A stretch of DNA of 45,000 nt from Indioceanicola profundi. Lineage in GTDB: Bacteria > Pseudomonadota > Alphaproteobacteria > Azospirillales > Azospirillaceae. The stretch is taken from contig NZ_CP030127.1 of NCBI RefSeq assembly GCF_003568845.1, positions 1,017,501-1,062,500 of the forward strand. The letters are read 5' to 3'. This document shows, in pieces, positions 25,562 through 35,283 of this stretch. The notes under the pieces were generated by a model. That model saw only the letters and a list, made by a program, of their open reading frames with translations. It was not told the DNA's origin and made no database searches. The stretch's first letter is position 1, and every line of letters starts with the position of its first letter. A program made the translations under genes and the position numbers.

Positions 25562-28500
25562 CTACTTACGGGTCACGAGCTGGCGCAACACCGCGAAGGG
25601 ATGGTCGGGGTCGACCGGACGGTCCGGCTTCCGCTCCTGTTGGGGCTTGCCTTTCGGGCCGGGGCCGCGGTCCGGACGGTTGCGCTCCGGCCGGGCCGCC
25701 TGCTGGTCGCCAGCGGCATCCGGCTGGTCCTGACGCGGCCGGCGATCCTCGCGCGGTCGCCGGTCCTCGCGGGGCCGATCCTCACGGCTGCGTTCCGGAC
25801 GGGGGCCCCTGCCCTGGCCCTGCCGTTCCGGCCGGCCCTCGCGGGCCTCGGCCGGGGCGGCCTCGCCGGGCTGCGCCTCTGGCGGACGGGCGCCGGCCTG
25901 GACGCCCGGCTTGCGGCGAGGACGGCGCTTCTGCCGCTGGTCGCGTTCCCGCTGCGGACGGCGGCGCACCCACACGGTCACCGTACCGGCCTCCGCCGGA
26001 GTCGCCTCGCCGGCCGGGGCGTCCCCGGCGGCAGCGGCCTCTTCCGGCGCAACAGGCTCCTCGGAAGCAGCGGCATCCGGTTCGGCATCCTCCGCCAGGG
26101 GCTCGACCACGGGCTCGGCCTCCGGAGCGGCCGGCTCCGGCGCGGCATCGGGCGAGGCCTCGCCCAGCGCCTCGATGGAGGCGGAGGCATCGCCCTCCGC
26201 CAGCGGCTCCGGTTCGGTATCCATGACTTCAGGCGTCGCCTCGGCGTCTTCGGCGCCGGCCTCGGCCGTGTCGGTCACCATGGCCTCGGGCGCGGGCGCA
26301 TCCGCCTTGGCCGCTTCAGCCTTGTCCGCATCGGCCTTGCCCTTCTTCTCGGCGGGCTTCGGCGGCGGCGGCAGGGTGGCGGGGTCGACCTGGATCGGAC
26401 GCCAGCCGAGATCGGCCAGCACCGCCTCCAGCTCCTCGTTGGAGGTGCCGAGCAGAGGGGCCAGATCGCCGACGCTGCGGACATTTCCGCCGCTGTCGGC
26501 GCGTTGCACCATCTCCTTCTCCAGCCGGTCCAGCATGTCGACGCGGACGGCGCGCGGGCCGACCTTGGGATAGCCCAGCGCCTCCAGCAGGGCGGAGGGC
26601 GTGTCGCCCGCCGGCACGCTGACGCGGCCCGGGGCGGGAACCTCGACCGGCAGCGCCTCTCCATGGCGGACGGCCCAGAGCATGGCGCGCAGGGCCACGG
26701 CCTTGGGCTTGGCAAGCGCCGGCAGGAACACATGGCTGAAGCCCAGGCGCACGCCCAGCTTGGCGAGCTGCCAGCGCTGCTCCTTGGTCAGGTCGCGGAT
26801 CAGCGGCTCCAGCCGGCCGCGGCGCAGAACGCCCAGCGCCTCCGCCACCTGGAAGGCGATGCCGCGGGCCGGCCCCGCCAGCTCCGCCTTCTCGAGTTCC
26901 AGCAAGGGGCCGAGGGTCCGTTCGACGTGGCCGCGCACCCAGGCGGCCAGCCGCGCCAGCACCCGGTCGCGCTGTCCGCCTTCCAGCAGGTCGTCATTCA
27001 CCGGCTTCAGGGTGGGCGACAGCACCGACGGCCCCGGCGCCAGCCGCGCGATGGGCGAGTCCTGCCACTTCACCTGCCCCTGCTCGTCCAGCACGAAGGC
27101 GTCGTCGCCCGCCTGCTCGATCTGCTGGATGCGCGACGCGATCTCGTCCTTCAACGCCCGCCGGGCGGCGGTCATCAGGGCGCGCTGATCCTCTGGCGCC
27201 ACTTCGGCGTCCAGCGTGAAATTCAGGCCGGAGAGCTGGCCCACGCCATGCCCTTCCACGATCACTTCTCCCGACTTCGCCACGGCGCCCATCAACTCCT
27301 TGCCAGTGCGGAGCGACTTCACCAGACCCGCCGACCGTTTGTCGACGAAACGCTGGGTCAACCGCTCATGCAGCGCATCGGACAGCTTGTCCTCGATGCC
27401 ACGGGTCAGATCCTGCCAGTGCCGGGAATCGGCCAACCAGTCCGCCCGGTGGGAGACATAAGTGAAGGTGCGCACATGCGCAATGCGCGCGACGAGTGCA
27501 TCGATATCTCCTTCCACCTTGTCCAGGCGGCTGACCTGGTTCGCCATCCAGTCCGGCGGCAGCTTCCGGCCCGGCCCGGTGAGGTGCAGGAAGATCTGGC
27601 CCAGCAATTTTGTATGCTGGTCGGACAGCACCTTCCGGAAGTCCGGAATCTGGCAGACCTCCCATAACAGCCGTATCTGCTCCTGGTGCCGTGCCTTGGC
27701 CTGGATATCCGGATCGGCGGCCAGGATCTGCAGCGCCTGCTGGTCGTCGGCGTCGCGGGCGCGGATCAGGACAGGGCTGAAGGGCCGTTCCTCCAGCGAG
27801 CGCTGCAGCCCCTGGAGGCTGCGGAAATCCAGGTTGGAATTGCGCCACATGAGCTGGGTGACGGCCGGGAATGTGTGGTTCTCCACCGCATTCACCGTCT
27901 CCTCGTCCATGGGCGGGCATTCCCAGGTGGTGCCGAAGGTGCCGTCGGTGAGGTGGCGGCCGGCGCGGCCGGCGATCTGCGCCACCTCCGTCGCCCGCAG
28001 CCGGCGGGGTTGGACCCCGTCGAACTTGAACAGCCGGGCGAACCAGACATGGTCCACATCCATGTTCAGGCCCATGCCGATGGCATCGGTAGCGACCAGG
28101 TAGTCCACGTCGCCGGCCTGGTACATGGCGACCTGGGCATTGCGGGTGCGCGGGCTGAGCGCGCCCAGCACCACAGCCGTGCCGCCGCGCGACCGCCGCA
28201 CCATCTCCGCCAGCCCGTACACCTCGGTCGTGGAGAAAGCCACGATGGCGGACCGGGGCGGCAGCCGGCTGATCTTCTTCTGGCCCGCATAGGTCAGGCT
28301 GGAGAAGCGCGGCCGGGAGATATGCTCCACCCTCGGCACCAGCTTCTGGATCAGCCCGCGCACCGTGTCGGAGCCGAGGAACATCGTCTCCTCCGTGCCG
28401 CGCGCATGCAGCAGCCGGTCGGTGAAGATGTGCCCCCGCTCCGGATCGGCGCAGAGCTGGACCTCGTCCACGCAGAGGAACTGGACCTTCCGGTCCAGCG

Positions 28501-28813
28501 GCATGCTTTCGACCGTGCAGATCCAGTATTGCGGGTGGGGAGGGATGATCTTCTCCTCCCCGGTCACCAGCGCCACGGACCGCTCGCCCTTGAGCCGCAC
28601 CACCTTGTCGTAGTTCTCCCGCGCCAGCAGGCGCAGGGGGAAGCCGATCATGCCGGTGCGGTGCGCCAGCATGCGTTCCATGGCGAGATATGTCTTGCCG
28701 GTATTGGTTGGGCCGAGCACGGCCACGACGCGGCCTCCGGCCTGGTCGGAACTGCCGGGGCCGGCGGCCAGCTGGCCGGCTGGTATGCCGGGGGACTGAA
28801 AAGCGTCAATCAT
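25562..28813 (-). CDS. SUV3-like DExH RNA helicase with disordered C-terminal tail
   Basis: This is 1,083 residues. The helicase core has Walker A GPTNTGKT (34-41), the DExH box DEVQ (116-119) and motif VI QIAGRAGR (279-286), with YAGQKKISRLPPRSAIVAFS between. It then carries the SUV3 C-terminal helical region. This is the bacterial relative of mitochondrial SUPV3L1, an RNA helicase of the degradosome. The last 270 or so residues are low complexity: an acidic Ala/Glu/Pro part, then a part very rich in Arg, Pro, Gln and Asp that could bind RNA. Length is well above the 700-800 residues of the core. It is followed by the S4-domain gene. Confidence 0.92.
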   Translation of the reverse strand: MIDAFQSPGIPAGQLAAGPGSSDQAGGRVVAVLGPTNTGKTYLAMERMLAHRTGMIGFPLRLLARENYDKVVRLKGERSVALVTGEEKIIPPHPQYWICTVESMPLDRKVQFLCVDEVQLCADPERGHIFTDRLLHARGTEETMFLGSDTVRGLIQKLVPRVEHISRPRFSSLTYAGQKKISRLPPRSAIVAFSTTEVYGLAEMVRRSRGGTAVVLGALSPRTRNAQVAMYQAGDVDYLVATDAIGMGLNMDVDHVWFARLFKFDGVQPRRLRATEVAQIAGRAGRHLTDGTFGTTWECPPMDEETVNAVENHTFPAVTQLMWRNSNLDFRSLQGLQRSLEERPFSPVLIRARDADDQQALQILAADPDIQAKARHQEQIRLLWEVCQIPDFRKVLSDQHTKLLGQIFLHLTGPGRKLPPDWMANQVSRLDKVEGDIDALVARIAHVRTFTYVSHRADWLADSRHWQDLTRGIEDKLSDALHERLTQRFVDKRSAGLVKSLRTGKELMGAVAKSGEVIVEGHGVGQLSGLNFTLDAEVAPEDQRALMTAARRALKDEIASRIQQIEQAGDDAFVLDEQGQVKWQDSPIARLAPGPSVLSPTLKPVNDDLLEGGQRDRVLARLAAWVRGHVERTLGPLLELEKAELAGPARGIAFQVAEALGVLRRGRLEPLIRDLTKEQRWQLAKLGVRLGFSHVFLPALAKPKAVALRAMLWAVRHGEALPVEVPAPGRVSVPAGDTPSALLEALGYPKVGPRAVRVDMLDRLEKEMVQRADSGGNVRSVGDLAPLLGTSNEELEAVLADLGWRPIQVDPATLPPPPKPAEKKGKADADKAEAAKADAPAPEAMVTDTAEAGAEDAEATPEVMDTEPEPLAEGDASASIEALGEASPDAAPEPAAPEAEPVVEPLAEDAEPDAAASEEPVAPEEAAAAGDAPAGEATPAEAGTVTVWVRRRPQRERDQRQKRRPRRKPGVQAGARPPEAQPGEAAPAEAREGRPERQGQGRGPRPERSREDRPREDRRPREDRRPRQDQPDAAGDQQAARPERNRPDRGPGPKGKPQQERKPDRPVDPDHPFAVLRQLVTRK

Positions 28814-29085
28814 GTGATCACTCTTGGGCCGGCGGATCGGGAATACAAGGGCGGCAAGCCGGGGAAACGGGTTGAATGCTGGGCTGGTCGGGCTTCGGAA
28901 CCACCCCTACCCCGAACGCCCCCGACTGCCTATACCGAAAGTCGATCTTGCTCCCGAACGGGGTTGGGAGTGTCTCTGATGTGAACGGTGATAGGCTTTG
29001 GGGGGTCGACGCCGCGCCGGGGCAGGCCGTATCGGAACCACCTGCCGCCGGTACTCCATATGGGTTCCGCCCGGTAGGGCTTGTC

Positions 29086-31365
29086 ATGGAAGGTGAGCGG
29101 GCGGGGGCCGCCATCCTCACAGGGACGACCGCTGAAGCGCCCCTGTTGGCGGCTCTGATCGAAAGCAGCCGGGACCTGATCCTTGCGATCGGTCTGGACT
29201 GGCGCATCACGGCCGTGAACAGGGCGGCGGCTGACGCGTTCGCCCGGACCTACGGTCTGCGCCCCGTTGTCGGCGCCAACTGCCTTGAGCTGCTGCCGCC
29301 CGACCGGCGCGAGCGGGCGGAGCGGATCTGGCGGCGCGTGATGGCGGGCGAACGGCTGACCCTGGACCATGCCGTTGAGTTCGCCCCGAGCGGAACTGTC
29401 GTCTACGAAATCACCCAGGACCCCATCCGCGACGAAACCGGGCGCATCATCGGCGCCCTGCTGGTCGCCCGCGACGTTACCGACCGCCGGCGGGCGGAAG
29501 AGCAGGCGCGCCGCATCGGGGCGGAGATGGAGGAGCGGATTGCCGAACGCACCATCGAGCTCGAGGCTGCCGCCCGGGCCCTGGTGGAGCAGGAGGCGGA
29601 GTACCGCGCCCTGTTCGAATCGGCCGCCGTCGGGCAGGTGCAGATCGACCCTGACGGCCGCTTTACCCGCGTCAATGAGCGTTTCTGCGAGATGATGGGG
29701 TATGAGGCGGAGGAGCTGCTAAGCCGCAGCTTCAATGACATCACCCATCCGGGCGACCGCCACGATCTGGAGACTTTCGCCGCCCTGCTGAAGGGAGAGC
29801 GGGATCTCTACCATGGGGAAAAGCGCTGCCAGCGCAAGGACGGCCGGATCATCTGGATCGAGCTGTTCATCCGTCTGCTGCGCGATCCGGACGGACAGCC
29901 GCTGCGCACCATCGCCGTGGTCTACGACGTTACCGACCGGCGGGAGACGGAAGAGGCGCTGCGCCGCGCCAATCTGGAGAAGTCAGCCCTGCTCGCGCAG
30001 CTGGAAGCCTTGTTGGAGGAGGCGCCGGCCGGTTTCGCCTTCTATGACCGCCAGGGCCGCTATGTCCGGGTCAATGCCATGCTGGCGGAGATCAGCGGGC
30101 TCAGCGCGGAGGACCATCTCGGTAAGCATGCAAGCGAGGTGATGGGCGCCAACGGCGAGCGGATGGAGGAGATCGTCGCCCGCGTGGCCGCCACGGGCCA
30201 TGCCGTGGAGAATGAGGAGTTTGCGACCAACGCCGGACCGAACCGGGATCAGGCGCGCCATTTCCTGATCAGCTTCTTCCCTGTGTGGAGCGACAGCCGG
30301 GTCCTGATCGTCGGGTCCGTCCTCACCGAGATCACCGATCAGAAGCGTCATTCTGAGCGGCTCCGCCTGCTGCTGGCCGAACTGGACCACCGGGTCAAGA
30401 ACACGCTGGCCAAGGTCCAATCGCTGATTACCCAGACCAAGGGCCAAGCCCGGTCGCCGGAAGAGCTGGCGGCGGCGCTGGAGGGGCGGGTACGGTCCAT
30501 GGCCCGCGCCCATGGCGCCCTGATCCGCGGCAACTGGGAAGGCGCCCTGTTGCGCGCCCTGGTCGCCGACGAGCTGGCGCCTTACCAGGCCCCCGGTGGA
30601 GCCAATGTCATCATCCATGGGCCGGACCTGGCGCTGCGACCGAGTTCCGCGCTGGCGCTTGGGCTGGCGCTGCACGAGCTGGCCACCAACGCCGCAAAGT
30701 ACGGTGCGCTCTCCACCACCGCCGGGCGGGTCACGGTGCGCTGGGCGCTGACGCCCATGGGCGGCATTGACCTGGTCTGGGAAGAGGCTGGCGGCCCGCT
30801 GGTCGCCCCGCCCACCCGCCAGGGCTTCGGCACCATGCTGGTGGAGCGCAGCCTTGCCTATGAGCTCGGCGGGGAGGCCAAGCTGGACTTCCGCCCCGGC
30901 GGGCTGGTCTGTCGCGTCTCCATCCCCGCCGACCAGCTGATCCACGACGCGGAGCCCCCGCCCCCCGATGCGCCGACGCCGGAGCTGGTGCTGCGCGACG
31001 GCGGCATTGCGGGGCCGGTGCAGCGCATCCTGATCGTGGAGGACAGCGCCCTGGTCGCGCTGGACCTGCAATTGACGGTGGAGGCGGAGGGCTGGACCGC
31101 AGTAGGCCCCGTCGCCCGGCTGGAACGGGCGTTGGAGCAGGCCCGCAAGGGGGAGATCGACGGGGCCATCCTGGACATCAATCTGGATGGGCATGAGAGC
31201 TTCCCCGTGGCCGACATCCTGCGCGACCGCGGCGTGCCCTTCATCTTCTCCACCGGCTACGACCGCGGCACCATGCTGCCGGAGCGGTTCCGCGACGTTC
31301 CGGTGCTGCAGAAGCCCTTCGCCCAGGATGCCCTACGCCGCACCCTGATGGCGGCCTTCAGCTAA
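29086..31365 (+). CDS. PAS-HWE histidine kinase with receiver domain (hybrid)
   Basis: This encodes about 759 residues from the ATG at 29086. A GTG at 28981 with GGGAG ten bases upstream is an alternative start. Three PAS-like domains span about 20-135, 170-290 and 305-425; a coiled coil lies between the first two. The HWE kinase part has ELDHRVKN with phosphoacceptor His435, the N box HELATNAAKYGALS (530-543), VWEE (Trp565) and QGFGTMLVE. A receiver domain from about 645 has ILIVEDS and the phosphoacceptor Asp697 in AILDINL. There are no membrane segments, so it senses a cytoplasmic signal such as redox, oxygen or light. HWE kinases with a receiver often feed the alphaproteobacterial general stress response. 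Confidence 0.9.
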   Translation: MEGERAGAAILTGTTAEAPLLAALIESSRDLILAIGLDWRITAVNRAAADAFARTYGLRPVVGANCLELLPPDRRERAERIWRRVMAGERLTLDHAVEFAPSGTVVYEITQDPIRDETGRIIGALLVARDVTDRRRAEEQARRIGAEMEERIAERTIELEAAARALVEQEAEYRALFESAAVGQVQIDPDGRFTRVNERFCEMMGYEAEELLSRSFNDITHPGDRHDLETFAALLKGERDLYHGEKRCQRKDGRIIWIELFIRLLRDPDGQPLRTIAVVYDVTDRRETEEALRRANLEKSALLAQLEALLEEAPAGFAFYDRQGRYVRVNAMLAEISGLSAEDHLGKHASEVMGANGERMEEIVARVAATGHAVENEEFATNAGPNRDQARHFLISFFPVWSDSRVLIVGSVLTEITDQKRHSERLRLLLAELDHRVKNTLAKVQSLITQTKGQARSPEELAAALEGRVRSMARAHGALIRGNWEGALLRALVADELAPYQAPGGANVIIHGPDLALRPSSALALGLALHELATNAAKYGALSTTAGRVTVRWALTPMGGIDLVWEEAGGPLVAPPTRQGFGTMLVERSLAYELGGEAKLDFRPGGLVCRVSIPADQLIHDAEPPPPDAPTPELVLRDGGIAGPVQRILIVEDSALVALDLQLTVEAEGWTAVGPVARLERALEQARKGEIDGAILDINLDGHESFPVADILRDRGVPFIFSTGYDRGTMLPERFRDVPVLQKPFAQDALRRTLMAAFS

Positions 31366-31368
31366 GTC

Positions 31369-31397
31369 GGGCGGGCTACCCGCTGGATGGCCCGCCC
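31369..31397. terminator. Possible two-way terminator
   Basis: GGGCGGGC (31369-31376) pairs with GCCCGCCC (31390-31397) between the converging histidine kinase and SDR genes. No T run follows. Confidence 0.45.
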
Positions 31398-31404
31398 ACC
31401 CCTC

Positions 31405-32169
31405 CTACTTCGGCCCCATGCGCAAGGCGCCGTCCAGCCGGATGGTCTCGCCGTTCAGCATTGTGTTCTCACAGATATGCAGGGCAAGCGCCGCATACTC
31501 CTCCGGCCGGCCGAGGCGGGAGGGGAACGGCACCGACTTGCCCAGGCTGTCCTGCGCCTCCTGCGGGAGGCCCAGCATCATGGGCGTGAAGAAGATGCCG
31601 GGCGCTATCGTCATCACCCGGATACCGCTGCGCGCCAGCTCCCGCGCTGCCGGCAGGGTCAGGGCATGCACGCCGCCCTTGGAGGCGCCGTAGGCCGCCT
31701 GCCCGATCTGCCCTTCGAAGGCGGCGACGGAGGCGGTGTTGATGATCACGCCCCGCTCCCCGTCCGCGTCCAGCGGATCGAGCCCGGCCATGTCGGCCGC
31801 CGCAAGGCGCAGAACGTTGAAGGTGCCGATCAGGTTGACCTGGATCACCTTGGCGAACAGCTCCAGCTCATGCGGCCCGTTCTTGCCCAGGATCTTGGCC
31901 GGCGGGGCGATGCCGGCGCAGTTCACGGCGATGCGGGCGGCCCCGTGCTTCGCCCTGGCTTGTTCCAGAGCAGCGGTGACGCTGTCTGCACTGCTTACGT
32001 CCGTCCGGATCGCGATGCCGCCGATCTCCTGCGCTACCTGCTCCGCCGCCTCCAGATTCACGTCCAGCAGGGCCACCTTCGCCCCCGAAGCCGCCAGCCG
32101 CCGCGCCGTCGCCGCCCCGAGGCCGGAACCGCCGCCCGTCACCAGTGCGGCCATACCCTGAACATTCAT
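31405..32169 (-). CDS. SDR: 3-hydroxyacyl-CoA dehydrogenase type-2-like
   Basis: This encodes 254 residues from the ATG at 32169, eight bases after GGAGG. Classical SDR marks are TGGGSGLG (11-18), Ser147, Tyr160 and Lys164 (YGASK). Insertions such as [13 protein letters not shown] and the C-terminal [20 protein letters not shown] are characteristic of the HSD17B10-like group, which oxidises 3-hydroxy(2-methyl)acyl-CoA with NAD in fatty acid and isoleucine breakdown. The gene stands alone. Its divergent neighbour is the DUF1232 gene 112 bases away. Confidence 0.9.
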   Translation of the reverse strand: MNVQGMAALVTGGGSGLGAATARRLAASGAKVALLDVNLEAAEQVAQEIGGIAIRTDVSSADSVTAALEQARAKHGAARIAVNCAGIAPPAKILGKNGPHELELFAKVIQVNLIGTFNVLRLAAADMAGLDPLDADGERGVIINTASVAAFEGQIGQAAYGASKGGVHALTLPAARELARSGIRVMTIAPGIFFTPMMLGLPQEAQDSLGKSVPFPSRLGRPEEYAALALHICENTMLNGETIRLDGALRMGPK

Positions 32170-32281
32170 CGCCGTTTCCTCCGAAGTGTCTGATCTTGTT
32201 CGGGCCGCCGGCCCTGTTGGCGACCCTCTTAGCAGAGCACTGCGATATTGTCGCCAGCGTCGGAACACCCATATCAGGGCT

Positions 32282-32800
32282 ATGGACAAGAGCAGCTCCC
32301 CCCATACCGATGCCCCCGGCGCCAAGCCCTATGAGGCCGCGGCGGAAGAGGCGCTGAAGATCGATCCGGTCAAGCTGGAGCGCGACACGCGCCTGGTATT
32401 GGCCCGGTTCTGGACCAAGCTGCGCGACAGCATGGCCCGGGTTCCCTTCGTGGAGGATGCGGTAGCGGCCTTCTTCGCTGCCACGGACCCGAAGACGCCC
32501 TTCCGCGCCAAGGCGGTCCTGATGGGGGCGCTGGCCTATTTCATTGCCCCGATCGATGCGTTGCCGGACTTCGTGGCCCTGCTAGGCTTCTCCGACGACG
32601 CCACGGTGCTGTTCCTGGCCATCAGGACGGTGCAGAGCCACCTGACCACGGAGCATTACGAGCGCGCCCGCGCATGGCTGAAATCCCACCGCACCGGCCC
32701 GGTCAGCCAGGACGAGGTGGTCGGCGGGACGGTTCTGGATCATGATGCCGGCCCTCAGGCCGGGCCATCGTCCGGCCGCGGAGAACCGGGCACGGCATGA
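32282..32800 (+). CDS. DUF1232 (YkvA-like) membrane protein
   Basis: This encodes 172 residues from the ATG at 32282. The DUF1232 core lies about 75-115: [20 protein letters not shown], then [14 protein letters not shown], with one to two hydrophobic segments. The family is small, membrane-associated and of unknown function. The N-terminal 30 residues and the C-terminal tail are hydrophilic. The stop overlaps the start of the DUF3429 gene as ATGA, so the two are translated together. Confidence 0.85.
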   Translation: MDKSSSPHTDAPGAKPYEAAAEEALKIDPVKLERDTRLVLARFWTKLRDSMARVPFVEDAVAAFFAATDPKTPFRAKAVLMGALAYFIAPIDALPDFVALLGFSDDATVLFLAIRTVQSHLTTEHYERARAWLKSHRTGPVSQDEVVGGTVLDHDAGPQAGPSSGRGEPGTA

Positions 32801-33315
32801 GCGCGACTTTCATCGACAGGCTGTTTCCCGACGTGCCCCGGCCCGCGGTCTGGCTGGGGCTGGGCGGGCTGATCCCGTTCTATGGCTGCGTGCTGGCAGC
32901 CTATGTGCTGCCGCATCCCTACAACGCCATGGGGATGAACCTGCTGAAGCCCTATGGCGCTGTAATCCTGAGCTTCCTGGGCGGGGTGCATTGGGGTCTG
33001 GCGCTCGCCGGATTCGGCGGGCCGCGGGTAACGGACCCGATGAACCAGCCGCCCCCGACCATGACCCTTCAGCGGCTGGGCTGGAGCGTGGTCCCCTCCA
33101 TCATCGCCTGGGCGGCCTTCTTCCTGACCGGCTGGCAGGCGGGCTTCCTGCTGTTGCTGCTGGCCTTCGTCGGCATGCTGTATGGCGACCTGCGGGCGGT
33201 GGAGGCCGGAACCGCCCCGCTCTGGTACCTGAATCTCCGCCGGAACCTGACTTGGCTGGTGGCTTTCGCCCTTGTGCTGGCATTGGTCCGGCCGCTGATC
33301 CCGTACAACTACTGA
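32797..33315 (+). CDS. DUF3429 family membrane protein
   Basis: This is 172 residues with about five hydrophobic helices. The family features are the FYGCVLAAYVLP region and the AVILSFLGGVHWGLAL segment, in which His and Trp sit within a membrane helix, and a LWYLNLRRNLTWLVAFAL ending. DUF3429 proteins are inner-membrane proteins related to mitochondrial TMEM69; function is unknown. The start overlaps the DUF1232 stop. Confidence 0.85.
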   Translation: MSATFIDRLFPDVPRPAVWLGLGGLIPFYGCVLAAYVLPHPYNAMGMNLLKPYGAVILSFLGGVHWGLALAGFGGPRVTDPMNQPPPTMTLQRLGWSVVPSIIAWAAFFLTGWQAGFLLLLLAFVGMLYGDLRAVEAGTAPLWYLNLRRNLTWLVAFALVLALVRPLIPYNY

Positions 33316-33322
33316 GGCGGAT

Positions 33323-33358
33323 GCCGGTCCGCCGCACCCTGGGCGCGGACGAACCGGC
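33323..33358. terminator. Weak hairpin between converging genes
   Basis: GCCGGTCCGC (33323-33332) pairs with GCGG and ACCGGC (33345-33358) with a four-base bulge. It lies between the DUF3429 and Spo0M stops. It has only a short pyrimidine tail. Confidence 0.35.
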
Positions 33359-33368
33359 TTCCTGACAT

Positions 33369-34139
33369 TCAGGCGATCAGCCGGCTGAGCGCATCGGCAA
33401 TGGCACGCTCGCCGGGCCCGCGCAGGCCGCCGGGCAGCTCCAGGCGATGCCAGCTTTCGTCCATGCCGGTGGCTTCGGCAAGGAAACCACCAAAGCTGTT
33501 GGCGGATCGGTCGACCTGGACCAGCAACATGAAGCCGCCGCTTCCATCCGGCTGGAACACGAGCTCGACCTCGTCCAGCTTCCGCCGTCCGGCGCGGCTC
33601 ACGGGTCGGAACTCGAACTCCTGCACGAACCCGTGCCCGCCTTTCCAACGCGGCCGGTGCTCCACATCGGTCTTGTAGAGCTGGAAGCCGAGCGACTGCA
33701 TGGCGTTCAGCGCGTCGAGCTGGACCGGGGCCGGCCGGATCACCAGCGCGTCATCGTCCGTCGCGTCGATGGCGGCCGGAATGTCCAGCCGGGTCCGCAG
33801 CCAGGCAGGGGCGTGGCTGCGCCCGAGGGCGACAGGCGTATGCAAGGGCAGATCGATGGCGAAGCCCATGTCGCGCTGCTCGCCGGCACCGAGCTTGAAG
33901 CCCCGCGCAAGCTGGGTGCTGGCAACGACGCGGCTTTCCTTCACCTCCTTGTCGTTCACCTCGACCAGCACATTGGTGACGATCTCGGCCGCAACCTCGG
34001 TCACGTCCTGGTCGACGGAGCCGCCCTTGATGATCATACGGCCCGTCAGCTTCTGCCCGAGTTCGGTGACAGGGGCATCCAGGATGGTTTCAACGGTAGC
34101 CCCGCCGATGCCTACGGACGCGAGCAGTTTACGGAACAT
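33369..34139 (-). CDS. Spo0M (SpoOM) family protein
   Basis: This 256-residue protein has AGGAG six bases before the ATG. It begins MFRKLLASVGIGGATVETIL, the typical Spo0M start, followed by an arrestin-like beta-sandwich domain pattern (LTGRMIIKGGSVDQDV, IVTNVLVEVNDKEV, FAIDLPLHTP). In Bacillus the family affects sporulation and interacts with cytoskeletal proteins; in Gram-negative bacteria its role is unknown. It is cytoplasmic, with no signal. Here it stands alone. No endospore genes are seen, so the name should not be read as function. Confidence 0.9.
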   Translation of the reverse strand: MFRKLLASVGIGGATVETILDAPVTELGQKLTGRMIIKGGSVDQDVTEVAAEIVTNVLVEVNDKEVKESRVVASTQLARGFKLGAGEQRDMGFAIDLPLHTPVALGRSHAPAWLRTRLDIPAAIDATDDDALVIRPAPVQLDALNAMQSLGFQLYKTDVEHRPRWKGGHGFVQEFEFRPVSRAGRRKLDEVELVFQPDGSGGFMLLVQVDRSANSFGGFLAEATGMDESWHRLELPGGLRGPGERAIADALSRLIA

Positions 34140-34221
34140 TTCGGGCTCCTTTGTTCTTCAGATCCTAGATTGTGCCTTGCTTCACAGATGCAATGGATGG
34201 CGGCCGAGGTTCCGCCAGAGC

Positions 34222-35187
34222 TCAGGGGTGGTCCGCTGGTTCCATTCTCCGCTGCCGCCGCTTCATCGCCTCGCGCCGGGCGAGATAGAGGGCGCTGCCG
34301 ATAATCAGCACGGCGCCAACGCCGGTCCAGATGTCAGGAATTTCCGCGAACAGCACGACCCCAAACAGGGTGGCGGCAAGCAGGCGCAGATAGTCGAAGG
34401 GCGCCACGAAGCTGGCCTCCGCCCCCACCCGATAGGCCCGGATCACCGCCGCCTGGCTGGACACGCCCAGCAGGCCCATGAGCAGCAGCAGGCCCGCCTG
34501 CTCCAGGCTCGGCATCCGCCAGACCAGTGCCGCCGGAACGGCAAGCGCGATGGCGGAGAACAGACCGAAGGTGAAGAGCAGCGTCAGGTCCCGCTCCTCC
34601 CCCGGCATGGCCTTCACCTGGGCGGCGCTGGCGGCTACGAAGAAGGCGTTGCCCAGCGCCGCCAGGGAGGCGAACTGGAGGCTTTCCACGCCGGGCCGCA
34701 GGATTACCAGGACCCCGGCGAACCCCACCAGCGTCGCCGTCCAGCGCCGCCACCGCACTACTTCCCCCAGGAACAGGACGGCCAGCAGCACCATGAACAG
34801 GGGCTGGGCGAAGGTGATGGCGGTGGCGGTCGCCAGCGGCAGATGGGTGAAGGCGTAGAACCCGCAGACCATGGCGGCCAGCCCCGTGCCCGCGCGGTAG
34901 ACATGGCGGAACGGGTAGCGCGGCACCGCCGTGGCCCAGCCAGCCCGCGCCAGGAAGGGCAGCACCGCCAAAAGGCCGACAGCCGCGCGGAAGAAGACGA
35001 TTTGCGTGCTGTGCAGGCCCGTCGTTCCCAGCAGCTTGACCAATGCCGCCATGCAGGCGAAGCCGAGGGCGGATGCCAGCATCCACAATGCCCCCCTGAG
35101 ATTCACATTCAGAACTGCCCGCCGCTTGGGCGCGGCGGCTGAGCCGGAAGCGGGGTCGTCAGGGCGGGGAATTCGGCTGTCGGGCAT
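34222..35187 (-). CDS. EamA/DMT family transporter (RhaT/SAM-uptake type)
   Basis: This encodes about 321 residues from the ATG at 35187. The frame is open further upstream, but the extra 19 residues look non-native. A Pro/Arg-rich cytoplasmic start precedes about ten membrane helices in two EamA repeats, for example GALWMLASALGFACMAALVK and YAFTHLPLATATAITFAQPL. Relatives include S-adenosylmethionine uptake proteins of intracellular bacteria and many uncharacterised exporters. The substrate cannot be told. It diverges from the nucleotidase gene with about 96 bases between. Confidence 0.85.
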   Translation of the reverse strand: MPDSRIPRPDDPASGSAAAPKRRAVLNVNLRGALWMLASALGFACMAALVKLLGTTGLHSTQIVFFRAAVGLLAVLPFLARAGWATAVPRYPFRHVYRAGTGLAAMVCGFYAFTHLPLATATAITFAQPLFMVLLAVLFLGEVVRWRRWTATLVGFAGVLVILRPGVESLQFASLAALGNAFFVAASAAQVKAMPGEERDLTLLFTFGLFSAIALAVPAALVWRMPSLEQAGLLLLMGLLGVSSQAAVIRAYRVGAEASFVAPFDYLRLLAATLFGVVLFAEIPDIWTGVGAVLIIGSALYLARREAMKRRQRRMEPADHP

Positions 35188-35283
35188 GGGCGGCGCGCAC
35201 CCTACCCGCAAATCCTGTTGAAGGGCCACGGCAAATCCGGTCACAGCAGTGGGCCGGCGTGCCGGTTATGGAAGGGGAGAATA

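Noticed and set aside
25601-27667. 688-residue plus-strand frame
   Set aside because: Antisense to the SUV3-like helicase; no motif.
28876-29085. GGAAC-type stress sigma factor promoters before the HWE kinase
   Set aside because: GGAACC occurs twice, but no CGTT-type -10 follows at the right spacing.
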